From Platynereis dumerilii (Eukaryota; Annelida; Polychaeta; Phyllodocida; Nereididae), in NCBI GenBank assembly GCA_026936325.1, contig JAPTHN010000003.1, positions 82,201,006-82,265,005 on the forward strand: a DNA stretch of 64,000 nt. Reading direction: 5' to 3'. Below are positions 37,738-49,806 of this stretch, piece after piece (positions within the stretch are counted from its first letter, which is position 1; each line of letters begins with the position of its first letter). The notes beneath the pieces were generated by a model that had not been told where the DNA came from, ran no database searches, and worked only from the letters and a program-made list of their open reading frames with translations. Made by a program: the position numbers and the translations under genes.

Positions 37738-37818
37738 AGATCTATCTGTCAATCTATCTGTCTATCTATCCGTCTATCTATCTGTCTACCTATCTATCTA
37801 TCTGTCTATCTATCTAAA
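37738..37818. repeat. TCTA/TCTG microsatellite
   Basis: Mixed ATCT and GTCT units. Short open frames here encode only low-complexity Leu/Ser/Ile repeats. Confidence 0.9.
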
Positions 37819-38055
37819 GTGTCAGAATAATGTAAACAGTCACAATGATGACTCTTATGAGAAGCCTCACAACAGTCACACTGAGAACTATTGAAGACTG
37901 GGGATAGGCAATAGCTGTTATCAATGAAAGTGAAACCTTCTTCATATTCATTTGAAATGCTAATAACATTGAGGTCATCCCAGATCATAGGAATGTTGTG
38001 CGCTAAAAAACTCCCTCCACAAGCCTGTCTTCAACCATTTTTTCATATCTATCTG

Positions 38056-38138
38056 CAGCTATAGATAGATAGATAGATCTATAGATAGATGGATAGATAG
38101 ACAGACAGACAGACAGACAGCTAGACAGACAGACAGAC

Positions 38139-38211
<73 letters not shown>

Positions 38212-38329
38212 CATACATACATATATACATACATACATACATACATACATACATACATACATACATACATACATAGATATGTAGATACATAGATACATAG
38301 ATACATAGATACATACATATATACATTAT

Positions 38330-38379
<50 letters not shown>

Positions 38380-38416
38380 GATAGATAGATAGATAGGAAG
38401 ATAGATAGATAGATAG
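38056..38416. repeat. Compound GATA/GACA/ATAC microsatellite
   Basis: Blocks of GATA, GACA, GATA, ATAC and GATA in succession. A 204-codon minus-strand open frame across it is a tetranucleotide artefact (repeated Ile-Tyr-Leu-Ser and Met-Tyr-Val-Cys). Confidence 0.95.
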
Positions 38417-38504
38417 AATAGCATTAAAAAAAGGAATAATCTTACTTGGACCTGACCAGTGAACACCCTGAACACATCTGAACTTTGAGGCTTGTGAAGT
38501 CCAT

Positions 38505-38612
38505 TCATAGCAATCGAGAATAGCAATCGAGAATAGCAATCGAGAATAGCAATCGAGAATAGCAATCGAGAATAGCAATCGAAAATAGCAATCGAAAATA
38601 GTAATCAAGAAT
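38505..38612. repeat. 13-bp minisatellite
   Basis: About eight copies of TAGCAATCGAGAA, becoming TAGCAATCGAAAA at the right. Lies inside the right arm of the 11.6-kb element. Confidence 0.9.
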
Positions 38613-39335
38613 GGCAATCAATGTGACATTGTGTCTCTCTGAGACATGACAGTCACTCTACAATCACTACAGTCACGGAAAAAGGTCACAATGATCACTG
38701 TGATGTTCTTGGAAGTTGGACTTAGTCATTTTGGACAATTTCTTACCAGCGTGAGGTACGTTACACGAACTATCCCGTACGTTACACCACTTTGAAGCTT
38801 CATATCTCCATGAATATTGGCAATATCACTGAAATTCAAACTGTATATGAAAGATTGGACATAGGACTACAAAAATAAAATATATTGACATGGCCAAAAG
38901 TGGTTTTAGTGGCCGAAAAATTGAGTTTAGTCACTTTTTCAATAGTCACACCAAGGTGTGACAGTCAGCTTTCGGATCATTATTGCCTCAAAACCAATAG
39001 TGCAATATTTTTCAAAAATCACCTGATATTTTTTTGTTATACCTCAAGGCATAAGAGATGGTGTGAAATATTGATTATTGCTGTGGGATGTTCTGGACAA
39101 AAATGCCAGCCTACCCAAATAGGGTCTAAAAACCGGGGACCTTTTAAAACTCCATTTTTTGTGTTTTTTTAGCCTCTTATATTGGAAACTGTGATTAAAT
39201 GTGTCATTATATTTTTTTCTGATAGCCCTATCACAGTTTTTTTCAGAAAATACAACACCCATGGAAATTGGATGATTCACTTTTGTGTTGTGACCATTTT
39301 AGTTTTGGCCCCACTTTTCAAATAAATGCCTAACT

Positions 39336-40276
39336 AGGAAAGTACAAAAACCAACAAAAATCAATCCCTGTATATATGCCTGGATTGTATCAGTTGACAT
39401 TTAAAAAACAAGGATTGTCATAGTCTAGTTAACTGAACTTGTGTAACTTACCTTCTACCAGTGTTACTTGTATAAAATAATTCTGTCATGTCAGAGAAGG
39501 TCAAATACTTTGGAAAGATCACTAATAACTTGACAACATTCATGAAAGTCACATAATTAAATTATGCAAAAGATGGCTGCAGACTGCACATTCTTATACC
39601 GGTAAGTATTAAAGCCAAGAAATTTATACGGCAGAAAATTATATAAATTTCATTTTGCCTAATATCCAATTTTTAAATGAAGTATACAATATTTTGTGCT
39701 GATTGGCCTTTTATAAAACCCTTTTCTGTTCTCGCTCCTAAGATGAAACTCTACTTACCATTTCGATGTGTACCATGGTTGAAGCCCGTCAGATTTCTCA
39801 ATGAAATTTTGGTGGCAGATTCTCTAAAGATAGTCTCTCAAGTGCATTAAAAGTTTCCTTGGTTGACTATTTATAGACATATGTGTGCTTGGCCTGGCCT
39901 ATAGGAGATGGGGTTAAACTTCAATGGCAAGGTCACAAGTGGATTGCACAGCCCAAATATTAGGCCAAGTGTGATAGATCAGTGTTTTGCTCAGTGTCCT
40001 TTCTCATTTAATTCTGAAAATGATTATAAATGATCCTTGATTCAGCGAATCATACGGATGTCGTTTAATAAAGACTTTTATCACTTATCCGGGACAACCT
40101 TTGTATATCTTATCTCTTCAATGTTACATCGAAATGTTATTGTGTAATCTTTTTACTACTTTCACAGAAGTGACAGAACAGAGGTTTCAGAAATCTTGGG
40201 GACACCGCTGTTTGTCAAGAATGTCTTGTTTACCAGATCTTTGTAGAAGCAAGTCGACTGTGCATGCAGTGGCCAT
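39336..40276. other. Intergenic, nothing recognised
   Basis: Unique-looking AT-rich sequence between the 11.6-kb element and the next MITE. No exons recognised. Confidence 0.35.
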
Positions 40277-40594
40277 GCACTCTTAACAAAAAGGTTTTAT
40301 ATGGAACCATTAAGGGTTCTATAACCTGGTATAGATAATGAACCCTAAAAGGTTCATTATTCAGTTTTTAAAAAGGTTCCAACAGCAAACAAAAACAACA
40401 CTTAGATAATCCAGCAGCACTGAACTCCCACTTTGGAACCTCTTCCTCTCAAGTTGGGAGCATAGAGCTCCATCATAGGGCCTTCCCACCACTATTGAAC
40501 CTTTTCAATTAAGTTGAACCCTCAAAGAACCTTTTTTCATCTGTGGGTTCTTTATATATAGGCCTACCATCAAGAACCTTTTGCATAAGAGTGC
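40277..40594. mobile_element. 318-bp MITE (AAGGTTC family)
   Basis: GCACTCTTA at the left is inverted at the right end (TAAGAGTGC). AAAAGGTT and AACCTTTT follow symmetrically. The interior repeats GGTTC/GAACC motifs many times. A partial copy lies at 6028-6140. The flanking duplication was not resolved. Confidence 0.65.
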
Positions 40595-40644
40595 ACTGGT
40601 GGTGTGACAAACTCTGAAGGACCATCTGTATGGCGTGACAAACT

Positions 40645-40690
40645 GATCGATAGATACTAGATAGATACTAGATAGATACTAGATAGATAC

Positions 40691-40750
<60 letters not shown>
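40645..40750. repeat. GATA microsatellite with ATACTAGATAG start
   Basis: Four ATACTAGATAG units grade into pure GATA. Low-complexity open frames across it are not genes. Confidence 0.9.
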
Positions 40751-40759
40751 CTTTGATGT

Positions 40760-41805
40760 AATTTAATGAGACATGAACTTTGGATGCATTTAACTGTTTT
40801 AACAACATGTAGGCCATTGACGGTGATATTATCTGAGCCGCATTCCATGACCTCAGGTTTCCAAGGCAACAAAACAACCATTTATTTTTATTTTCCAGAA
40901 TCTGATATTTTGCAAATCTATTGCATATTACCTCAATATTAACCGACCCAAATTTCATGTATCTATACATGTAAAATATATCAAAAGTTATGACAATTAA
41001 GGTGAATAGAACTTTTGGAAAACCCCTAGTAGCTGATTTTAGTGTTAGAATCTGGTGCCTCATCATTTTGTTTTATCTGTCACACACAAGCAGTCTCCTA
41101 AAATCAAATTGCTATTGAAAATATAGTTTCTTAGATCATGACAACATGATGTCATCATCAGCATTTTGAATGTGATTTTCAATATGAAACTGTCCTCTCA
41201 TTCTGCATAACAAATTGACCGGCTGTAATGAGGAAAATATAATAACCCAAATCTATTAGGCAAATTAAAACAATAACAACCACATTTCAATCACTTATAA
41301 TTGCTGAAATAAATTGTTGTTGCCATAATTCTGAACACTTTAATCACTTTTCATATATATTCATAACATCACTAAATAAGATTTATGGACTTACTTGTTT
41401 TCAGTATTGCTCTCAGGGTATATGTGGAAATCTGGGTTGTGTTCCAAATGCACAGCCACTACATATAGCAAACAAGAGATTCTGGATACTTATATGTACA
41501 TATTATATATATTGGGGTTACTGGACTTTTTTCAAGGCCATTCTGCAGTATCTGCTTTATGGAATAACTGGCATTTGATCCAGATTTAGGATTGTTTACG
41601 TGATTTTTTATAGGTCCAGCCACACGCCAGTTTTATCACGTAGACCTTATCAAAAATACAGTAGCCCTAAAGAGCATTCGATCACAGTGTTGGGTCCCTT
41701 ATGTTGACCCACAAGCACACCTTTAAAGTATTGTTATCATTGCAATACATGATACATTGCACAGAGAAGGTCACCATATTTTGCTCGTATCAGCATTTCA
41801 GGATG
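40760..41805. other. Intergenic, nothing recognised
   Basis: AT-rich, with no exon, RNA gene or inverted ends recognised. Confidence 0.35.
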
Positions 41806-41807
41806 TA

Positions 41808-42849
41808 CCCAGCTGACAATGCACATGAAGTTCACGTGATAAACACGGGGGGAAACTGATGAACATGACATAACTGAGAGTTATAACGTGTTAGTGTTCA
41901 CGTGAAAAACTCCCCAACATTTTCACGGGATAACCACGTGATGAATTTCACCAGATTAACGCATGACCATCTTTATGACAAAACTGAGAGTTATCACGTG
42001 TTTTTCTTCACGTGAAAAAACTCCCCAACATTATCAGGGGATAACCACGGGAGGAACTTCACCAGATTATCACTTGACTATCTTCATGACATAACTGAGA
42101 GTTATCACATGTTTTTCTTCACGTGGTTAACTAGTGAAGATTGCCCCCCAGAAATATAGATGGAGCCACCTGTACTAGAAACACAGCTGTTTACCGAGTT
42201 CCGCACTAAGTTTACTTTAACTGAGTTTAAACTAATTAAACAAATGATTATGATTTCTTAATTTGAATTAATGCACAGTATATGGTGGAATGAAGTTTAT
42301 TAGCTCAAAAAGGAGCACATATTGGATATTATTACAAAAGACTAGTCATCCGAAATGTGAATCATGTACGACTACAATCTTTGATTCTGGTAACCCCATA
42401 AGAAGACTGAAAAGAGCCTCACTGCATCACACTGGTTGTGACAAATTTTCAGCAAGTTCTTGTGGCTTTTACTTCAGCCCTACAGCTATTGAAAGCCCAA
42501 GATATCGCTTGAAACAGTCCAAGTTGACTGGCTTGATGAAGAGCCAAGTTAAACTGTGGGAGATTTTGCCTCTTCTCAAATAATTTTAACTGGTGAAGAT
42601 TGCCCCCAGAAAATCATGTGGTTAACTGGTGAAGATTGCCCCAGAAAATCATGTGGTTAACTGGTGAATATTGTCCCCCACAAAATCATGTGGTTAACTG
42701 GTGAAGATTGCCCCCAGAAAATCACGTGGTTAATTGGTGACAAAGTCACGTGGTTCGCGTTTGCAATAACCTATCAGTTTTCCACGTGATAACTGAGGGG
42801 CAATTTCACGTGATAACTCTCAGTTAACCACCAGTTTTTGTCAGCTGGG
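41808..42849. mobile_element. 1.04-kb TIR element packed with E-boxes
   Basis: CCCAGCTGACAA at the left is inverted at the right end. TA flanks both sides (41806-41807 and 42850-42851). About ten CACGTG palindromes occur in the outer parts, often as TTCACGTGAAAA or TATCACGTG. Between about 42596 and 42740 there are tandem units with AAATCATGTGGTTAACTGG and TGAAGATTGCCCC. A non-repetitive centre (about 42160-42580) holds a 97-codon open frame of unknown nature. No transposase was seen. Confidence 0.75.
42290..42583 (+). CDS. Doubtful small ORF inside the E-box element
   Basis: 97 codons starting MKFISSKRSTYWILLQKT, with a mixed composition that does not look like a repeat translation. It lies in the only non-repetitive part of the element, so it could be captured sequence or chance. 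There is no recognisable domain and no splice or codon evidence. Confidence 0.15.
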   Translation: MKFISSKRSTYWILLQKTSHPKCESCTTTIFDSGNPIRRLKRASLHHTGCDKFSASSCGFYFSPTAIESPRYRLKQSKLTGLMKSQVKLWEILPLLK

Positions 42850-42851
42850 TA

Positions 42852-43419
42852 TTATCTTTTGAGAAGTCAAACAAGTCCCCAAAAACGTCAATCAATACTT
42901 CTCTGGTGACTTTATTTTCAACTACGTCATACTTGCGCTTCCCAAATTTGTTTTGCTAATCATCCTCAAGGTGGCATCAAATGTTTGCCTCAACCTCTGG
43001 TGTCAATTCATTAAATTCAGTTTGAAATTAGAGTATATTCTTCCAATTTCTGCTTTGGGATCTTTCACTAATTCGACTGTACATATAGTCCAAAGTGTGG
43101 AAGGAATCCTAAAACATAGGCTGCGCAGCAGCAAACCTTCAGCGAATAACACATTTAGAAGATTACAATTGCATCATAAAATTGGTGTGTTTACCAAATT
43201 CCGTATATTATAGGTATGCAACAGTGGTCGAGTAATGGCATTCTATTATCTGTTATTTGCCTGCTGCCCTGCGATCTACCAGTGTGCTTGCCAGGGTTTG
43301 TAAAAGCAGGGAAAGGGCTTATTATACTAATTTACTTATATTATGGTACGGTTTGATGCATGCACCAATTTTTTTCCGATCATTCAAAAAGTGTTAAATA
43401 CAAGTCAAAAAGCACTGTA
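42852..43419. other. Intergenic, nothing recognised
   Basis: AT-rich. A short plus-strand open frame at 42953-43213 shows no domain. Confidence 0.3.
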
Positions 43420-44230
43420 AGTTACATTTTATAGGTGATACGTGTAGGAAATGGCATTGCTGTATATGCAATAGTGGGCACGTTTTGGCTCCTATAAGAA
43501 AATATGTATTTTTAATATTTTTTCTCAATATTACAAAAAGTATAGAATATGTATCAGTCAGACCATGAAAAGGCACAACTAAACCACATAAGTCATATGT
43601 GTACCGAACTTTATCCATGTACATGCAATAGTGACCAAGTCTTGGGCCAGAAACAAAAAATATATTTTTTCTCTTTTTTTTCAATATTTCAAATAGCATT
43701 TAATATCTTCCACCAGACCTTTTAAAGGGCACAACTAGACCTTATAGGCCATGTGTGTACCAAACCTTATCCATTTACATGCAATAGTGACCGAGTCTCA
43801 GCCCAAAAAACTAAAAAAATACATATTTTTCTATTTTCCAAATTTTTGCAAAAAGTATAGAATATCCATCAATGAGACCATCAAAAGGCACAACTAGACC
43901 ATATAGGCCACATCTGTACCAAATTTCATAAGTGCACATGCAATAGTGACTGAGATTTGGCCCGGAAACGAACAAAAATAATTTTTATATTTTCTCAATC
44001 ATTTCAAAAGGTATTGAATATCTATCAATTAGACCATCAAAAGGCACAACTAGACCATACAGGCTATATGTGTACCAAATTTCATCCATGTACACTCAAT
44101 AGAGGCCGAGTGCTGGCCCGGAAACGATCTATCCGCCCACCGCCCGCCCGCCCGCCCGCCCGCCCGGCGGACGGACAACATTTTTACCCAAGTGATTACA
44201 ATACCTTCTTCGAACTTCGTTCGCTGAAGG
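43420..44230 (+). repeat. Four or five tandem units of about 155 bp with GC-rich end
   Basis: Each unit contains AGACCATCAAAAGGCACAAC, TAGACCATATAGGC, GTGTACCAAATTTCATCC, ATGCAATAGTGACCGAGT and GGCCCGGAAACGA, followed by an A/T-rich stretch with ATATTTTTT and TCAATATTT. The block ends with a (CCCG)n run, CGGACGGACAA, and TTCGAACTTCGTTCGCTGAA. The abrupt GC-rich terminus suggests that it is the end of a larger mobile unit. Confidence 0.75.
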
Positions 44231-44514
44231 TAAAAATGGTGTTACAATTTCTTTTCTTTGATTACATATCTATTTTTATTCGGAGTTGCCCTGGGATTTT
44301 CCAAGGCATGAAGAGTGCCAAGTTCAGCTAAATTTCTGGACTGTTTCTTTGATTTGGAAGATGTATATGACCAGAGCTGACCAGTAACTGATCTGGATTT
44401 TTGTACAGTTTAATGTGACTTGTGACCATTTTTCATATCATTTAATACAAGGCACACCACACCGGAGTAGAACTTGACTATTTGGGACATGTTGAGTGGT
44501 GGTGCACTGCGCAC

Positions 44515-45010
44515 GGACAGTTAAAATAACCGTACCCGATAAACCGGCAACACCATCAACCGGATACTAGATTTTAACCGGATTTTAACCGGACTTTAAA
44601 AATCGGACAGTAGCACATACAAAAGGATAGTTTTGCAACATTCGCACCAATTTCACAGTTGATTATACATTTTGTTGAAGTGACATCTTTGTATCTGATA
44701 GTCGAGAATTACCAAGTAGAGCAGGAAGACTGTTCACCTGACCGAATGTTTTTCTTTGTTCTGTCACAGAATTCAAACTTTGAAGATGGTGAAATCATGT
44801 TGTTGACTTTTTTTGTAACATTACTGCTTTTATTATAAAAAAATTTAACATTTCATCAAGTTTTGATTTTGCCAGATATCCGGTTCCGATATCCAGTTCT
44901 GATACCCCAATTCTGTCGGATATCAGATAATTCAGATATCCTGAAAATTTCAGTATCCTCCCAGGTATCCCTGCATCCGTACCAGATATCTGTGCATCCC
45001 TGATGTCGAG
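44515..45010. repeat. AACCGGA and GATATCC motif clusters
   Basis: AACCGGA-type motifs recur at 44535-44600, and GATATC/GATATCC motifs recur at least six times at 44870-45000. Short degenerate repeats of unknown origin, and no gene. Confidence 0.4.
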
Positions 45011-45192
45011 GCTGTTGTAATCTGTAATTGCTCTTGTCTGCTATTGCACCAGCCATGGCAGTGGCCTGCGAGGCTTCCTGGGAGAGAGTGACATAACATA
45101 TTGTCGTAAATGTGGACTTGAGGCCCTGTGAACTACAGAGTAGTTTTTACTGTGAAAAAGATTGCTTCTTTTTGAACTCAACCTTTTCTCTG

Positions 45193-45352
45193 TAGTTTTC
45201 TGGTCTTCCTGCAAGGGTTGGTTTCATCATCTCCCAGGTCATTGGAGACACAAACTGGGGATCGCAGACCAGAAGCCTGTGCAACATGGTGGTGCCACAG
45301 CGAGCAAGACCTAGATTCATGATCACTATGGGCCCATCCACAGGTATCTGAA
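45193..45352 (-). pseudogene. Orphan copy of sulfotransferase exon 3
   Basis: On the minus strand, a TTATTTCAG acceptor precedes an open exon that reads PVDGPIVI, GLARCGTTMLHRLL, CDPQFVSPMTWEMMKPT and AGRPENY, nearly identical to exon 3 of the gene at 52550-58998 (PAPS 5'-phosphosulfate loop). It differs by a two-codon insertion before GLARCGTT and by a diverged 3' end with only a weak donor candidate. No other sulfotransferase exons were found within several kb on this strand. It is most simply a segmental copy of one exon. A remnant of an inverted duplicate gene is also possible. Confidence 0.75.
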
Positions 45353-45359
45353 ATAACAC

Positions 45360-47770
45360 AGAGGATTTCTGCTTTTTCCAAAAAAAAAACATGGATGTAT
45401 GTGGCACTATGGAGTATGGATGCTATAGCAAAGCAATAGCACATATTTGTAGCTTTGCAGGGGGAGGGAGAATACACAGATTCCAATGATCAGTGAGGTT
45501 ATATGCCCCCCCCTTTCCCTTGTTGCAGGGTTATGCACTCTATGGAGTGCCATATCTTCTTGCTAGAATAATGTGTGTTGATCATTGTTTCAGTGTTTGA
45601 CTCTCCTACAATTTGGCATTTATGAAATGAAGCTTCTAATGAAACCCAAAAGATCCTCCAATGTTGAGGTTATTGCCTTATGAATCCTTATAATTAAATG
45701 ACACTATGACAGTTTTTCTTAAATTTTGTTTTTCCATACAAATCCACATTTCTCAATGCATCCCAACATCCCCTATATCAATCTTCCTCTCTTCACCTGC
45801 ACTACAGATTTTTATATTACTGGCACTTTACATCCATTATTATCACTGCAGTCTCTCTGGCTGGTGTGATATATGAGTTGTCTTGACAGAATTTACACAC
45901 TTGCACAAATTTCCAGACAGCCCTGCTGCATCCTGCCTTCACTCCCAATGTTCCCCTTTCAATATGTTTCCAAAGATCCTCCACCCCAATGTGCAAGACC
46001 TTCAAATACATTATCAATCACCTCACTTTTCCATAAATGCTTAAAAACTGTAATTTTTTTGACAATCTTTGCACTTTCATTTTCTTCCACACTCCAAATT
46101 CTGCCCCCTCCTTCTTCATACACCCCCTCTTACCTCAATAATGAATATAAAGCCTGCCTCTTCTCCAGGACTGCCCAATTAGGGCTGCAAATGGCTCATT
46201 ACCATAAAGCCTGTCACATGGTTGCCAGGTGGCATGGCAGTAGGACCAAACTCTGCCTGGTGGAAAATTTTGTAAACAGGTTTGGGACAAAATCTGTGCT
46301 GAGAAAAAAATCTCCAATGTCAATTAATTTCCTCAGGTTTTCGGCTTTTACATTTTACTTCTTTAGACTTAACTGGCACTTAGTTTTTTGCATCTATTGT
46401 AGCAATAAATGGCAAACTAGGAATTTACTTATTTAGGCTATTTTTGCAATACTTTTTCAAAAATCTGTCTTTTGAGTCAATGACATACATATATCACATA
46501 GGCCTCTTTTATGTAAGTAAATGATAAAATATATTCTATAAACCTCAGTAGATCACTATAAATAATCAAACACAAATTTAAACAGTTTTACTTCAATCAT
46601 TGCATTCTCAGTACACTTTTTTAATTTAAAAAACTAGCATAAAACCCATGAAGACATGAATCCTACTATTAATAGTATCAAGCCATATGTTGCAAAAAGG
46701 AATAGATAAAAGTTTTATTATTGGTTACTTGATCACACAAGGGGGAGATCATTTAATAACGAGGACACTTGGAGTTTCTTTGAAATAGATAATTTCTTGC
46801 TCAATTTGGTGAAATAAATAAATAAGTTTTGGCCCTCCATAATCAAGACATGGCAAGCTACCCTTGATAAAAGCCTGAATGACAAGAAGCAGCAGTACTT
46901 CATTGGCTCCGTCCAAAAAGGTGTGTAAAATAAAGTTCTGCAGTGAATCACACACTGCAAGCAGTTTGTATAAGAGGCACTGCACCTAATTGCTGCAGTG
47001 TATCCCGTACCCATTAGTGTTACATACGATTTTCCTATGCCCCTATCATGTTGACCTCTAGTTTTTCCTCCTATGGCCATTTCCATTTTTGGTATTTTCC
47101 TCTGTCTACAAGTGGACTGCTCTTGCATTGCAACAGATCAGAACATATGCTGTCTTGTGTTGCCACCTAGTGACTAGTGTGCTATTCAGCGAGCTCCTGC
47201 GAGCGCCCACATACTTTCGACCAGAAGAACACACACAATTTTGTCTGGAAGACACCGGGGGCTGTTTCTGAGTGTGCTGATGGCCTCGTCTACTTCCTTA
47301 GAGAATGTGATTGCCGAGTCTGACTCTGGTATACATCAATGTTGGATAGAAATTTTGTGAATGTGCAATGAAATTGGAACTATTTCTTGGGACAGCAATG
47401 CTGTAGCATAGGAAATCAACTTTTGTGCCAGGTGGCAGCAACATACAGTTCTCAGTTTCACCAGACTGTATTTTCCTAGTAGTAATCCTACCATTCATTC
47501 AAGATGACAGCATCTGTCAGTACAACATTACACCAGAGGGAGACACCTCCTACTCTCTCACTGTCAGAGGGCACAATGCTATACCTCAATCTTCATGTTT
47601 TCAAACACGCTATCCACACATACTATCCAAACCTCTATTTATCTATTCAAGTGGTCCTGCTAATAATAGCAGTTTTCCCTTAGCTCAGAAAGGGAGGGAT
47701 GAGCCAAAATGCACATGATATACTTTGCATGGAGCCCACTTATTGTCTTACACAAACTGTTCAAATGCAT
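45360..47770. other. Intergenic, nothing firm recognised
   Basis: Open frames at 45873-46436 (plus) and 46733-47128 (minus) have no recognisable domain and no splice support. The pyrimidine-rich stretch near 45770-46130 explains some of their length. Confidence 0.35.
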
Positions 47771-47771
47771 T

Positions 47772-48010
47772 TATACCATTCGACACCTCTGTCAGCCAAT
47801 CACATGCCAGTATTACAGGGAAATAATTCCTATATTCTTTGTTGTCCAGTTATCCTCTCATGTTTGAGTGTTTGAGTGTTTGTCTCACAGTATTTATAAG
47901 TCAGTTATTCACCATGGGATCAGGAATATGTGTTTATCACACCTCGGGCTAAAGCCCTCAGGTGATAAATCACATATTCCCTCTCCCGCGGTGAATAACC
48001 TATACTTACT
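47772..48010 (-). repeat. Hairpin repeat family, copy 2
   Basis: The reverse complement matches copy 1 at 15645-15930 in order: GGTTATTCACC, AATATGTGATTTATC, GTGATAAACACATATT, GGTGAATAAC, GAGGATAACTGGACAACAAA, GATTGGCTGACAGAGGTGTC. The hairpin arms are preserved in both copies. Confidence 0.7.
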
Positions 48011-49467
48011 GCGGTGCCATATCATCATTACATCACTTCATGCATGATTTCTGCACCAACACAATTTCTTAATTTCCAGGCCTATCTCTTTATACCATGT
48101 CACACCTCTTCAATCCTCTATTTACACTACAGGGCAACAGATGTCACGCCTACAATGATAAAGCATATTGCACCCTGCTACTAATTTGCAGGCCTATATA
48201 TCTTTATACCAAGAAGCATGGGGGACCTCTAGTATATTTAAATATTCTAGGTGTGAGTTAGAGGGTATGGCAGTTTTACACCTGTTGATAATTGTGATAG
48301 TGTTTTTTTTTTTTTTGTAACCTACTTGGGTACTGTACATAACACTTAACTCTCTGTAGTAGGACAAGATCAATGTTCACTGTCCCAGGCCCGTAGCCAG
48401 GATTTTTTATGGGGGGGTGTGTGTAACGTTATCGAGGGGGGACTGAGGCCCGTAGGGCCGAAACTGTACGGCAGGGGGTGTGGGGGCCGCTTAAGGCCCC
48501 CAGAAGCCAACGGATTTTAGACACTCTCTGATGCATTCTGAGCATTTCAGAGAGTCAAATTTGAAATAAAATTTCCCAAAAAACTTCAATATATGATAAC
48601 ATCTTAAATATCACAGGACACTATCTTTGAGCAAATTATTTTTGAAGTCACTGGGTTTTAATAATTATATTGTATGGAATTTTGCTCCAATTTGAAGCTA
48701 TTTGAGAAAATCGTCATTTTTCACCCTATAAGAATAGGTCAAAACTCACAAGACATTTTAAAAGTTATGATGTAGATTCTACAACAGAATGTTGAAAAGT
48801 CTTTCACTAAAAAGCAAGTTATGATTTTAACATCATGAACCATTTTTGTAGCATTTACTATTGGTATCATTTAGCTTTAGCGAAAACACATAGACATATA
48901 ATGTGGAGTTATTTGAAGGGAAACTGGATTCTATAGAGGAATGCCGAGGCCAGAGCCATACCGAAGAGGCAGGGCAGTTTCCAAACTTTCCATGCATCAG
49001 TTATTAGGCAGGAGGTAGAGAGGGAGGAAATGACAACCATTTAGATGGAGGCAGGAGTTGGGTGAAGCCGAAAGGGAAGATGCAGAGATGGTAGAAAGTT
49101 TAGAGGCGAGGATGGAGTAGGAAAGAGCTAGGAAGGAGAAAGAGATGAAGGGGACAAAACAATTGGAGTGAGGGTAGAATGGGAGTGTCACCAAGGGAAG
49201 TGCCGATGATGGAGGTCAAAAGTGCAGGGGAAAAGGGAGTAGCTATGCTATAGCTAGGCGAAAGAAGGAATGGAGAGTATGAGACAGAGAGATGGAGGTG
49301 ACTAGGGAGGTGGAGGATTGATACTGGAGAAGGCTAAAGCTATCAGAAGGAGGCAAGACAGCCACAAGAACTTTACAGAAGTCCAATCATTGATTCTGAT
49401 TCCAGAAATGTAGTATTGGAGAATGTAGAGAGGTGCAAGTCGGAGAGATAGAGATCAGCGGGCGTTA

Positions 49468-49806
49468 GTGGAACTCTCCTTTTTCCAGCTCTCCTGTGTT
49501 GACGAGCAGAATAAAACTATTTCCGGAAACATGAGCCTGGGAATTTACAATGGAGCCGGGGTTTCTAAGGTCCGTAACAAAGTCTAATCAGCCTGACAGT
49601 ACTGGAATATGGTGGCAATCCATGCTAAACATTCCATTTAAGACTCGGCAATGCAAATCCGTAATGTTTTCAATGGATTAAAAGTGCCCTGGGGCCTGGA
49701 ATGCCAGCTTCACTGACTCAGCAATTGTACAAAATGGCAGCTTGTTCCCGGAAATAGCTTTATTCTGCTCGTCAACACGGGAGAGCTGGAAAAAGGAGAG
49801 TTCCAC
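49468..49806. mobile_element. 339-bp MITE with 63-nt inverted ends
   Basis: The left end GTGGAACTCTCCTTTTTCCA and about 43 further bases are mirrored at the right with about three differences. TA flanks both sides (49466-49467 and 49807-49808). Non-coding and young by arm identity. Confidence 0.85.

Noticed and set aside
38003-38617. 204-codon minus-strand frame with repeated Ile-Tyr-Leu-Ser
   Set aside because: Purely a GATA/ATAC microsatellite and 13-bp minisatellite translation.
46733-47128. 131-codon minus-strand frame
   Set aside because: No recognisable domain and no partner exons found. It could be chance in AT-rich DNA.
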